Origin: Epiperipatus broadwayi
Lineage: Eukaryota; Onychophora; Udeonychophora; Euonychophora; Peripatidae
Reading direction: 5' to 3'
Assembly: GCA_028023455.1 (NCBI GenBank)
Contig: JAQFVV010012477.1
Location: 308,001 to 372,000, forward strand
DNA length: 64,000 nucleotides
Shown one piece after another: positions 1-11,250 of the stretch (the first letter of the stretch is position 1; each line of letters opens with the position of its first letter). A program made the position numbers and the translations under genes. The notes beneath the pieces are model-generated. The model made no database searches and had not been told where the DNA came from. It was given only the letters and a program-made list of their open reading frames with translations.

Positions 1-1130
1 TTTAGTTGCTTATAAGCGCATTTATTATACGTCATATGTGTATAAATGCATGAAAGTATATATTTTGGTAATACATAAACATCAATTATTAATTTGCTTT
101 CAAACTATATTAAATATATATTTATACAGACATATACATGTTATAAATTATAAAAATATTTCATATAATAATAATTTTATTTTAAAACTATTTTTGTCAA
201 TATATTTCTTTTTTATAAAAATATTGATTATTATTTAAAATTTTAGATTTTCATTTATCATTTACATAAAAAATGTCACAATTCAATAAATAAGTTTCAA
301 CAAAATTTTTGAACAATAGAACCCTAAAAAAAAGTTTTAAATTATCTTTTTTTTCCCTTTCGGATTTCAAACATCAGATTTTGTTCCGTTCTTGCTGAAA
401 ATTTTCCACTTAGTTGATTAATTTATTTAGAAAGTTGCTTATAACATTTTTTTTTATTATCTGTGATCCGTATGTATGTGTAATTATTTATTATATAAAT
501 AATAGTGACTTTTCATCAGAATTAATATTCCACATAATATGTTCATTTTAAAATGTTCAAATCATCCTTCTAAATGTTATGCATTATCAGCAACGCCATC
601 TGTGAGTAAATATGAAGTCTGAACTTCAATCAGCACAAGTCAAAAGGATGGGAGAGTGATTTAAATATATTGTATTTAAATTTTCAGCTAGAAACATGCA
701 TAGGTATATTTTATTTTGTATTCATTTTATATGCAATTGCAAATAAAAACATATATTATCAATAGATTAGTCTTGTCCATACTTTCATCACAAATACATA
801 AAAAAATATAATTGTGGACAGGCATCACAGTTAAATTGGCTTTTTGAAAAAAAAACTTGGATAAAAAGGCTTTATGAATAGAATCCTTACAGAAATGTTA
901 TCATGAATTAAAATGGTATACATTATATGGCTTGTAATTTTAATCACCTACTATAATTTCCAAACTTTATGCAAAATAAATGGTATCTGTGACCGTAAAT
1001 TCAAAGTTGTTTAAAAAAATCCTATCAACCAACATAGAAATGCAGAAAAAATATTTTTCTCTTAGTTATATGTATGTGAATCATGCTCTGGAATTTATAG
1101 CAAATAATAATTAAAGTATAAATTGAAAAG
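1..1130. other. A+T-rich sequence, no gene seen
   Basis: Only short open frames made of A+T-rich codons occur here, with no recognisable domain. I see no repeat shared with the rest of the window and no RNA gene. Confidence 0.6.
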
Positions 1131-1149
1131 CAGAATTGATTATATTACA

Positions 1150-1450
1150 ATATTGGTACTTAAATCATCAAGCATCACATGATCACCATTCTTTATGCTT
1201 ACACAAACTGTTTTCAACAGAGGCAAAACTCTCCATTCAGTAGTGTCACTCTGTGAAAACCAGAGTAATCAATGGATGCAGGAAGATTTGTGCATAAAAT
1301 CCCTATCAAGTGCCTACTTATCCAATATCCCAGACTAATTTCTAGTTTGTTGCTTTCAGCAGTGAAAAGTCTTGGAACTGAGAGGACTGCAACTAGATCT
1401 TAGGATTAAATGCAACCCTCCAGCAGCCACCTTTTACTTTTTAGCTAACT
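1150..1450 (+). repeat. Dispersed repeat family U, single diverged copy
   Basis: This stretch is slightly richer in G+C than its flanks and matches several segments at 45.9-47.0 kb. Shared landmarks include CATCACATGATCA near its start, a CAGTAGTGTCACT-like stretch, TTTGTGCATAAAATC, and an end reading GCCACCTTTTACTTTTTA. The copies near 46 kb occur in both orientations inside foldbacks, so this is probably a single arm or solo copy of that element. No coding capacity is seen. Confidence 0.6.
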
Positions 1451-2898
1451 ATTTAATTTATATATTCATTTTAGGAAATCAAAATAAAGTCAAACATATA
1501 TACCCACACATGTATATTATAGTTATTTAATATCCTCATAACTTAGTTGAAATGAATTTTAAAAATATATGGAGATTATATTGAGTATAGTTATTGCTTT
1601 AATTGATGGAAACCCCTAAAGAGAGTTAACTGCAACTTCTCTCTGAGTTTGAATTCTGAGCATAAAGAAACAGTTAGTATAGGTGAATGTTGAACGATTT
1701 ATTTTATATTGGATATATATATATTAGATATTTAATATTAAATTATTACAATTGAAGTAGACTCAATTTTGGATTAAATTTAGATCATCTTATTTACAGC
1801 ATCCTATGTGAAGACCCAAAAATATGATCATAGTGACAGGCAACTGTCTATGACATTACTTTAGGGCAATGCTCATACCGTTACAATATATATATATATC
1901 AACCCAGCACATTTATTAATGTATTAACTACTTATTTACATATGTATATTCTTTCCTTTTATTAAAATAGAATTGTTTTTTTTTCTTGCTATTTCTTCCT
2001 TTTATCCAATGGTTCATTTTCTATTTATCACGTAAAATACAGAAATATATTTTATTATTTGCATTTAATATATTTTAGTTCACAAAACTTCTATTTACTT
2101 ATATAAGTCTTACTAACTACTGTATTCTCTTACAATTATTGCATATTTCAATATACTTTCTTCTGTGAACACTTAAGATTAGCCTTATAAATCAGATTAT
2201 ACCTTCATCAATCATCTTCATTTTATTATCTGATTTTTTATAGAGTTTTGTTATCTTTCGGATAATTCATATTTTAACAACTATATATATATATGTCTTG
2301 AAACAGTATTTTACTTTCAATTTCTACTCTATGAAACAGTAATTATAAATATAAACTTATGATCACACACTGCTACATTTAAATTGTTATAATTATTCAA
2401 AATTTTGTGTTTATTTTGTTTAAAAATTAAATTTTAATATATTTATTACTAGATCACATTTCATTATTTTCTTTAAATGTTTAATATTTTTTTAAATTTA
2501 TAGTATTTCTTTATAAATAAATAAAAATCTTTATCTCAAAACAAATGTTATTTTTCTACATCTCCTACTTTAATTTGTCTAAAATATGTTATTTATTTAT
2601 TCAAGAGGTGCCATTGGTTTTAGATTTTGGGCATTCAATGTACTTTTATCACCTTCAGGAGCTTTCATGAGAAATGCTTTTTCATCTACTTTTATTTTAT
2701 TCAGAATAGTCGCTCATAAAAATTATTTTTCAAAAGAATCAACAAATATTATTGCACCTATTAAATTTATTAATTACAGAAAAAAACTTAAGCTAAAATT
2801 TATTTACTTACCAAGTCATATATATATATATACTAAATAATTCCACTAAATTATTTATGAACAACTATTTATTATATAAAAAATGACACACAAATGGT
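1451..2898. other. A+T-rich sequence, no gene seen
   Basis: Short AT runs occur at about 1717, 1890 and 2283. The 84-codon frame at 2586-2840 has no recognisable motif and ends in an AT microsatellite, so I do not call it a gene. Confidence 0.55.
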
Positions 2899-2911
2899 AC
2901 TAATGAAATAG

Positions 2912-3014
2912 TTTTTTTTTCCATGTGTCATAGCATCGGCCGGAAAGCGAACCCACTAACCAAGGACAACTGCTTGTAAAGCAGCTGTGCTGATCACTCG
3001 AACACCAACGCTTG
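2912..3014 (-). mobile_element. tRNA-derived SINE, ~100 bp, with target-site duplication
   Basis: On the minus strand this reads as a tRNA-like body followed by an A tail (T9 at 2912-2920). The ends can form a 7-bp acceptor-like stem (GCGTTGG with CCGATGC, including G-U pairs). There is a box A-like TGTTCGAGTGATCAGC, a GCTGC-TTTACAA-GCAGT anticodon-like arm, and a box B-like GGGTTCGCTTTCC. The long variable region resembles class II (Ser/Leu-type) tRNAs. The 13-bp sequence ACTAATGAAATAG flanks it on both sides (2899-2911 and 3015-3027), the mark of LINE-driven retroposition. A second copy lies at 34017-34121. The body is little more than a tRNA plus a short tail, so it could also be called a retroposed tRNA pseudogene; two copies sharing the same tail favour a SINE. 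Confidence 0.8.
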
Positions 3015-3123
3015 ACTAATGAAATAGTTTTTCAACTAACTGTATATTTATAATAATTCTCTAAATTATAACGAATATCTTCAATTTATTTGTTACATAT
3101 AAATATATCATATTTCTATTCTA

Positions 3124-3179
3124 GATGATGATAATAATAATAATAATAATTATCATCATCATCATCATCATCATCATTA
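3124..3179. repeat. Inverted trinucleotide microsatellite
   Basis: GAT/AAT repeats run directly into ATT/ATC repeats, so the two halves are complementary and can fold into a hairpin of about 25 bp. Confidence 0.8.
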
Positions 3180-4262
3180 TCTATACCAAAGATTAGTAGA
3201 GTCAAAATTAATAAGATCAATGATATACCTATTTTTACAAAAGGACTTACTTTTTAAATATCCCAATTATATATTAAACAAGCATTATTAGATCTACTAT
3301 CATTAATCATAGATGGATCAAATTTTCTCACTATATTTAATTTATTTTCAAAATTTTCCACCAATCATGTTTTCTACTGCAATAACATCTTTCATCTGGT
3401 TTGACTTTATAATATTTTGAACTATCTTCTAATAAAGTAAACAAATTCATTTCATTATAACATTATCTTCTTCATCAATTCTATAATATAATCCTCCTTT
3501 TGGATAGACATCATATAAAATTATTTATTTTTACAATTCAAAAATCTCTGTAAATAATCATTTCTTGATACACATCTCAAAACTAACTTTCTCACATGGG
3601 CCAACTGTTTATCTTGTCTATATACTTTATATACTTTTTATTATTTCTAATAAAATTCTTCTTATTGCTACTCAAAAGATTATTATTTATCTAAGTGTTA
3701 CTGCTTTGACTAGTTTCTATTAATTTTTCCAAATTCAATTTCAGATTTAACCTCTGCTTCAGTTAAATTTTATTATGTAATCTATTAAATTTAACATCTG
3801 AATCTATTTTAGATTCCTTAAACTCATCTTTCAACTCCTTTCTGTTAACTTGAGATTCATTAATTTCATTTTCACACCTCTCTTGTAATTTATTTATCTA
3901 GGGTATTTGCAAACTTTTTTGATTCATCTTTCAGCTCTCCTTATCTAAAATCATGTTTTATGTAATGATTTTTTTTCAATTTGATGTTCAAATCATATTT
4001 AAACTCTTCATATCCTAGTATGTAAAGCATTAATTCCAACATTAATTTATCAAATTTATTATTAAAAGCAGCTCTTAACTCTCCCAATTTACAATCTGAT
4101 ATCAAATTTATTATTTAAATCTTTCAATTATTACCAAGCCTATCATTCAACTTATTTTGAATGAGCTTTAGATTAGTCACATTTACTATTTAATTCACTA
4201 AGAATTTTTAAAATATTTTGAAAGTCATGTTCTGGGCTCTCTCAAGATCTCAATATTAGTAG
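3180..4262 (-). pseudogene. Decayed ORF with coiled-coil and a possible C-terminal membrane segment
   Basis: Read on the minus strand, and allowing stops and frameshifts, this stretch gives long lysine/glutamate-rich heptad-like runs, for example ERCENEINESQVNRKELKDE near 3820-3895. A basic run (LAHVRKLVLRCVSRNDYL, near 3545-3605) follows, and close to the 3' end a hydrophobic run, GISLILLILTLLIFGI, sits just before an acidic stretch encoded by the ATC/GAT microsatellite. The plus strand is strikingly pyrimidine-rich over the same length, as expected for an old minus-strand gene. I do not recognise the family. It could be a Gag-like or ORF1-like protein of a transposon or a degraded host gene; no catalytic domain is visible. 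Confidence 0.35.
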
Positions 4263-6285
4263 CATACATTATTTGTACATTAGTTAGCAATTATAAATAT
4301 ATCAATAAAATTATTTTATATACCGGATTTATGAATATCGATCACTTGAGGGCGCCACTACGCTACTTAATGAATCTAGAAAATTTATTTGATGTGACTG
4401 AATTTTCACTGACGATGATGATCATCCGACATAAAATAAATTACCAGCCCCTGACACTAACTCAGCTTAGAGTATGAGACCCTGAATTATTAAACAATTG
4501 ATAGACAGACATAGTAAATAAACGTCAGCCATATGAATTTCATAAATATAATATTGTTTATTCATTTCTAAACATAAATTATATATATATAAGAAATAAA
4601 CCTCCCCCAAAGTAAAATTAAATAAAAGAAAATTATGTTTTTTTTTCCTAGATGAACCCCATCAGATAAGACATAACTGAAATGTTTGTTCAGACCATTA
4701 TATTTCTCTAGAGTAATATAGTCCCCAAACAACAAACACTATCAAAACATTTATATAAAAACAATGATCATTATAAGATTTAAATTAACTTTCCTAGTAT
4801 TGTTACTAACTTATGCATACCTATATGGTTTGCTAAAGCACAGTAAAGTGCGATCAAACCCAAGCCACGCCAAAGAGATATAGAGAACTTACAATGGGCC
4901 GTCTTACCGCACACAACACCCATAGCCAAACGCGATTTACTATATATAGGCTATGGTAGCCCACACAAACCTGACTTTTATACTTCAATATTTCTTGTAT
5001 ACACATATAACAAAAAGATTTTCAACATTCTGTAGCAATAAATTTTCTAAAAATATATTAGACTATGAATTTGTCAATTCATTTTATTTAATTAATAATA
5101 GTTTCGTTCTTTTGACTGCTGTCGTCACTAATAGCAACGAATTATGAAACTGATTTAATCAAAACAAAATAGAATAAAAATTTAAACATTAAAAATTATA
5201 TATATATTGTTATTCAACGGTCTGAATTATTTAAATTAACTTAAGATCTATTAATTACCTAAATCAACCTCTATCACAATAATAAAACAAAAACTCATTC
5301 ATAAAGAAATTAGTAAAATGCATAAAATAAAATAAAGATACATTTACAGCTAATAATAAGGTTTAGTGAAAAGTTATGTGCATATATAAAAGGGAATGAC
5401 TTATAATACATCTAGGTAGTTATGGGAAAGAGAAATGTGAATAATTCCACGTGTGTATGTGCTTAAAAAAAACCAGATATAGTAATCTTTAATTTAGTTC
5501 TGAAGTTTATATCTCTACTATAAACAATCTCCAGTTTAGTAAATAATTAGTAATAATCATTACTATACTTATCTAAAGTGAATGGTGTCAAAGGTGTGGG
5601 TTGAGTTAGTTCGATACTTGTAATTCAAAATGTAATTATACAATATAAATTCTATAAATGAATAAATAAATATTCTATCAGTAATTAATATTTTTATCAA
5701 CATCTGGTCATCAGACAACTATAGTCAGCTAGAATCCATAAAATAATGTATCATCTCAAATATATAAAACATATTTAACCACCACTATCATTTTGTAAAT
5801 ATGCCTTTTAATTCCTATATCTACTTTATAACACATTTATAAGGATAACTCATAATATAATGGAGGTAATTAAATATTTTTTAAAATTAAATCGTCAAAA
5901 TATTTAACATGTTAGAAAAAAGTTGTTTATTATTTACAACACATTAAACTGAACTATGAAATTATAACAATTGAGCTTCATGTTCAGGGTTATATCAAAA
6001 ATTGTTTTACACGTTCCAATATACATATAAATAATCCCAATTCTTAACACTAATCTGAAAATTAATATCCAAAAATTAAATCACTCACATGGTTAAAAAA
6101 ATCTGCACCACCCTCTGTGAAATAAATACATAATTATATTAGAGTCCATATTTCAAAATAGCACCCTCAAAATATATTTAAATATTTATATCACCGAGGA
6201 TGATGCTGAATTCCTTAACAATGTGGGATGATTATATATATATAAATTTTAATGGTAAATACAATATTATAGTTTAAATACTTTT
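4263..6285. other. No gene seen; contains a small GC-richer patch
   Basis: Most of this stretch is A+T-rich and featureless. Two patches (about 4320-4500 and 4840-4975) are visibly richer in G+C. The second contains a TATATATAGG stretch and many CACA/CCCA words, and looks like an old transposon or LTR scrap with no match elsewhere in the window. Confidence 0.45.
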
Positions 6286-6320
6286 GTAGCACTTTCAATT
6301 ATGTGGTAATCCTCGTCAGC
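6286..6320 (-). ncRNA. Hammerhead-ribozyme-like core downstream of the 6.3-7.8 kb PLE
   Basis: On the minus strand, CTGACGA (6319-6313) is followed by a possible stem II, GATTA with TAATT around a CCACA loop, and then GAAAG (6296-6292). The order CUGANGA, stem II, GAAA is the conserved core of hammerhead ribozymes, which are known in terminal regions of Penelope-like elements. It lies just 3' of a decayed PLE GIY-YIG ORF on the same strand, where such a motif is expected. The C before GAAA is a T here, so the copy may be inactive. Stems I and III were not resolved. Confidence 0.5.
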
Positions 6321-6353
6321 TTTAACTGAATTTCAAATTTTTTAAACTTAATG

Positions 6354-7790
6354 TTACATATATTTCCATAAAGTGTGTATGGCCATATTTGCAACTTGCC
6401 TATTAATAACGTTATTCTTATATTTATTAATTAAAATTATCTCTTTATTTTTCCTTTTTTTATGATTTTTTTCTTCCATTAATATTTTTATTTCACTACT
6501 ATTAAACGTAAACCTATAATTACAAGTCTTTTCATGATCAAAGAATACTGAAGCTGTATTAAATTGACTATTTGTATTATTTTTAATTTGATTATATAAT
6601 AATTGATGCTCCTTCAATCTTTTCTCTACAGAACATCTCGATTTACTGATATATAATTTCTGACATCCACATGAAATTTGATAAATTATATTAGTTCTTT
6701 GCAATTTAGAAATTTTACTCTTAGAATTATTAATCCATCAATTAACATTTGGAGGAACACAAAATGAAATATTATACTTTTCTTTAAATATATTCTTAAT
6801 TAATTTAGATTGCATGTTATTTACAAATGGCATAGATATCCATTTTTTTTTATCTAAAGTAACACTGCAAACACTCTTTTTATTATTAAATGAATTTACT
6901 GTATGCAAGATTTGGTTTTTATCATAACTAACTTTAAAAGTTCATTAGCAAAGAGTTCAATATTTAAAATGTTATCACTCTTATATCTACATAATTTATC
7001 ACTTCAATGCAAAAATGATTTCAGACTTGCCATTTTATGTATCATTGGAACAAGTGATTTAAAATGAATATATCCTCTTTCTCCAATACGTTTAAAAATT
7101 AATTTATAATTTAAATCAGTAGCATCTCTAAATATTTGTAAATCCAAACATTTTATTTTTCCATTTTGTTCATTCTCAATTGTCCATTTTAAATTGTTTA
7201 AATTATTTAGATTATATAAAAGAACATCAATAATATCTTTAGCACCCCAAACAAAAACATCAACATATCTAGTATAAATTTTAATATCTTCAAAATTATA
7301 AAAATTAGATATAATATCTTCATATTTTGACAATGTAAACTTACAAATTTGTGCTAGCATAGGTAATCACATTGTCCATCCTTTACCCATTTTATAAAAC
7401 GTATCATTATATGGTGCAATAATATTATCACTTATAAATTTTAGTGATTCAATAATGAAATTTATTAAATGTTTATTTATAGACATATTAATTAGTTCAA
7501 TTTCAATTAAATTTATAGATTCAAGATGATCAATTGATCCATATAATTCCATTACCTCCAATGAAGCTAACAGATCATTATCATTTATTTTTATATTTTT
7601 AATTCTATAAACATAAGAAGATGCAATTGTAGATCTTCCAAAAACCAACATATCTTGTAATAATTTACCAATATACTTATCTGTTTTATACATAAATGAT
7701 CCACCAAAATCAATAATGATAATAAATTTATATAATAAATGTAAAATACAGATGAAAAAATTAGTTTTACACAAAAATATGTATTACAAT
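6354..7790 (-). pseudogene. Decayed Penelope-like element, RT and GIY-YIG domains (lineage 3)
   Basis: Three minus-strand frames form one broken PLE ORF. At 7774-7367, SLEVMELYGSIDHLESI matches the RT motif usually reading SFDVxSLYxSIP, with the catalytic D changed to E, and YKMGKGWTM matches the QxxGxxMG motif. At 7360-7004, RYVDVFVWG matches the YVDD active site with the second D changed to V, followed by IKCLDLQIFR and a late RT motif near HFKSLVPMIHKM. At 6704-6354, NIIYQISCGCQKLYISKSR is a GIY-YIG endonuclease start with cysteines preserved. Lost catalytic residues and several frame breaks show it is dead and old. The N-terminal part is not recognisable. The sequence is much more A+T-rich than the PLE at 61-64 kb, so it is a different lineage or far older. 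Confidence 0.8.
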
Positions 7791-7799
7791 ATGGCTCAA

Positions 7800-10700
7800 A
7801 CTATGTAGGAAGTGTATGGAAATATTATTTATTTTAGTATTATTATTTTTTATTTTATTTATTTATTACAAAGTTATGAAACATTTTTATTTCACAAATT
7901 CTGATCTATTTGACAAAAATTATTGAGTAAAATTTAACTCTTTATAATAGAAACAAAAACAACAGGGTAAATTTGAGTAAATCATATGAATAATTTCTAA
8001 GATAGGATTTAAATTTGTCATAATCAGAAAAAAAGTATATAAGCTCCTAATCTTAGATTGGTTATTCTATTTTAATATGCATCTCAATAAGCAAAATCAA
8101 TGCATTATATATAGTATTAATGGTTGGATTATAATATAAAAATAAATGGGTAGGTAACAAAAAATATATGCTCTAAAAGATTTCTATTTTTTCAAAGATC
8201 TGATAATATCTTACAATAAATCATCTCATTGTATAATGCATTTACAGTCCCACAGGAATGTGTTAATATATAAATGATCTCAATGCAGTAGTGTATGTTT
8301 ATTAAAAAAGAAACTTAAATGATACAACTTGGAATTTATCATGGATTAAACTTTCAATGCTAAGATAATGTTTTTTTATGAAATATCTATGGAATAACAT
8401 ATGTTAATATTATTATAAAAATGTAAAAATATTAATGCCTCAATATGTTATTACATAATATTTCATTTAAAATGTATAATTCATTCAAGTCAATAAAAAA
8501 ATTGTTTAAAATGCTATAATTGGTATATAAATGGACTTCAAATAATATGTTTATTTAAATATATTTTCATACCATGAAAGTATCATAATATGAAGAATTC
8601 TAAGGATTTATGAACTTTAATTTTATTATGTTTCTACAAATGTTATTGTTATGTTGATGTATATTAAAAATATGTTTTTTTAATGAATTTAAAGATAAGG
8701 AACAGGCTGACATTTTTTATATAAATTAAACATGTTATATGTTTTCATTATTTATTTATTTACTTTAGAATGCACGTGGCTGTTTATAATATTTAAATAT
8801 ATAAACTAACCAAAGAGAAAATTTAGACTATGTTAAAAACAAAATTTAAATATATTTCCTAAATTAATTTTATTTATATTTAAATACTTATAGTATGTCT
8901 GTTTGTTTTCATTATATAATAAAGAGCAGATATTAAGTATGAGAATTTATGAATTATCTTTATATCAATACATATTTTAACGTATATTAAAGTATATTTT
9001 GATGATAGAAGATTGTATTCAAATTCATTTCACACAATGAAAACAAACTAAACATACTTAGTTGAAATTTTATATGTACGACTTTAAGAATTAATTTATA
9101 AGTATTTATTTAAAGAACTTTTTTTTTTCTGATTTATTACTGTATTATTTGCAATATATGCTAGATACAAGATAAAAAAATTATACATCATATGCATAAA
9201 TAAACCATATAATTAATTGATAATTAAATAGTAAAACAAAAATTATTTTATTTGCTTATTAACTTGTATATTTTTATTTATTTATTATATTAATATCTTT
9301 TTTATTTGATTTAAATGAAATGTAAAAAATGATAATCTATTTATTACGCTATATTTTAATAATAGTTTAAGACACTATACATAATTTATTTGCATATAAA
9401 ATATTATCTACTCAAAATATTGAATAGTCATCTACATATCTTAATGATTTATTATTATAGCATTTCATCAGTGACATTTTATTGATTACAGTGAATAAAT
9501 AATTAGTAAAGATTAATCTAATGTTTTATTAAACATCAATTGATTAGGCAAACAAATTTACTTTAAACTGGTATAAATTGGTGCTCAACATTATTTCATA
9601 TTTAAGAATTTATATCTATTTAATCATTAAGAAATACAGACTACATGCTAGTACAATTTGATATTTCAACTTGGTGTTAAAATATTTATTTTATTTTATT
9701 TTATATATCTTTATAAAATTACAGAATTTGATATTTGAAATTGTAAATCCATTTATTATTAATAGATGTTTATTGTAATATCTTTATTGTTACATAAATT
9801 GACATTCTAATATATGATTTGAATTAAATCATTTACCTGAGATAATAATATTTCATTGATTATATTACAAAATTGGTATCCAAACATTGTGGGTTATTGT
9901 TAACCTATTATTATTTGACTATAAACTAATTTATACTGTTATTAAAATTGACCAATTCATGGAATATATGATCCAAAAACCTCAATTTATGCCACTGTAA
10001 CATATTAAATGTTATTTTTTTAAATTGATTATGTTTTAAAAGTTAATAATTTTTAAATAACACATATGAAAAATTACTTTTTGTAATGATTTTTATATAG
10101 CAATAATTGTTATATTACTACTTGAATCACTTTGGTTTGTTGTAAAGTATACTATAAAAATAATTGTTTAGTATATTTTATCAATTATGATGTTTTCTTG
10201 TTGGGGGGGGGGGGGTATTGTGTTCCAATCATGAATATCCTAATGGAATTCTTTGTTCATTCTTATGCCTGAATATTTTATGATTTATTTTCATTTTACA
10301 TTGGTTATGAAATGAACAATTCAGAAGAAAAGAGTGTTATATAAATGTAAGTTAATGCAATAATAATTAATCCAATTGTCTTAAAATCTAGCCAATGAGA
10401 GTAATAACAAAAAAATTCCTTTTCTGTTGTTTAGCCTTTCATTTTGTTCATGTGTTCCAATACAATAAATAAATAAACAATTCCTTATTTTATTATAAGT
10501 TTTTGAAGATTAAGTTTTTCATTACCAACCAATTCAAAAGTGTAGACTATTCTTTTTTGGATTTCTTTTTTGACTTCTCATCTACAAGACTCCTAAATTC
10601 AATAAACTATTTTTATATTCCCACAGTGAACATAGTGAAATTTAAATAAAACTAAATATAATAAACAAAAATAAAAATAATAAAATTTTAAACATTAACA

Positions 10701-11020
10701 TTTTTCCTTTAAAATGATAATACTTAATTTATCATCAAAAATGGTCACTAATACTGGGAATTTATTTTTTATAATAAAACAAAAATAAATATTTTGAATT
10801 GTGTGTATTGTTTTACCTTTATTCTACATGCACATAGTCAATACTTATTAAGACCATGTTATATATACATATAATTAAGATAAAATTATACTTGACGTTT
10901 AATTTTTTTGTTATATTCTTATTGTTTCTTTTTATAAACATGTCATCTGAGACTAACTCCTTCAATATATATATATATATATAATATAAATAAAATGTCT
11001 CTTAATTAAAACAAAATTGT
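7800..11020. other. Very A+T-rich sequence, no gene seen; G13 run at 10203-10215
   Basis: This is one of the most A+T-extreme parts of the window, with stop codons in every frame. The only outstanding local feature is an uninterrupted run of 13 G on the plus strand. Confidence 0.65.
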
Positions 11021-11250
11021 AATTATAATAAAAATAATAAATTTAATGGTAACAAACTATTATAAACAATCCTTAAATCCACAGAAGTACTTTTGGTTAA
11101 TTTTTTAAAGCTGCCTCAACTGCCATTACATTAAAAAAAAATTAATGGCAGTTAATGCAGGTTTAAGAAATTAACCAAAAGTACTTCTGCAGATTTAAGG
11201 ATTGTTTATAATAGTTTGTTACCATTAAATTTATTATTTTTATTATAATT
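11021..11250. repeat. MITE-like palindrome, ~110-bp arms
   Basis: The left arm (11021-11130) and the right arm (11143-11250) are reverse complements with only a few mismatches, separated by a short A-rich loop. The arms carry AAGTACTTTTGGTTAA and AACAATCCTTAAATC as landmarks. There is no coding capacity. A single-arm relative is at 49106-49192, so this is a dispersed family. Confidence 0.85.

Noticed and set aside
4840-4975. Small nuclear RNA or promoter because of a GC patch and TATATATA
   Set aside because: No conserved snRNA core or partner signal was found.
9851-9900. Resemblance to the start of family U (ATTGATTATATTACAA..TTGGTA)
   Set aside because: Too short and A+T-rich to separate from chance.
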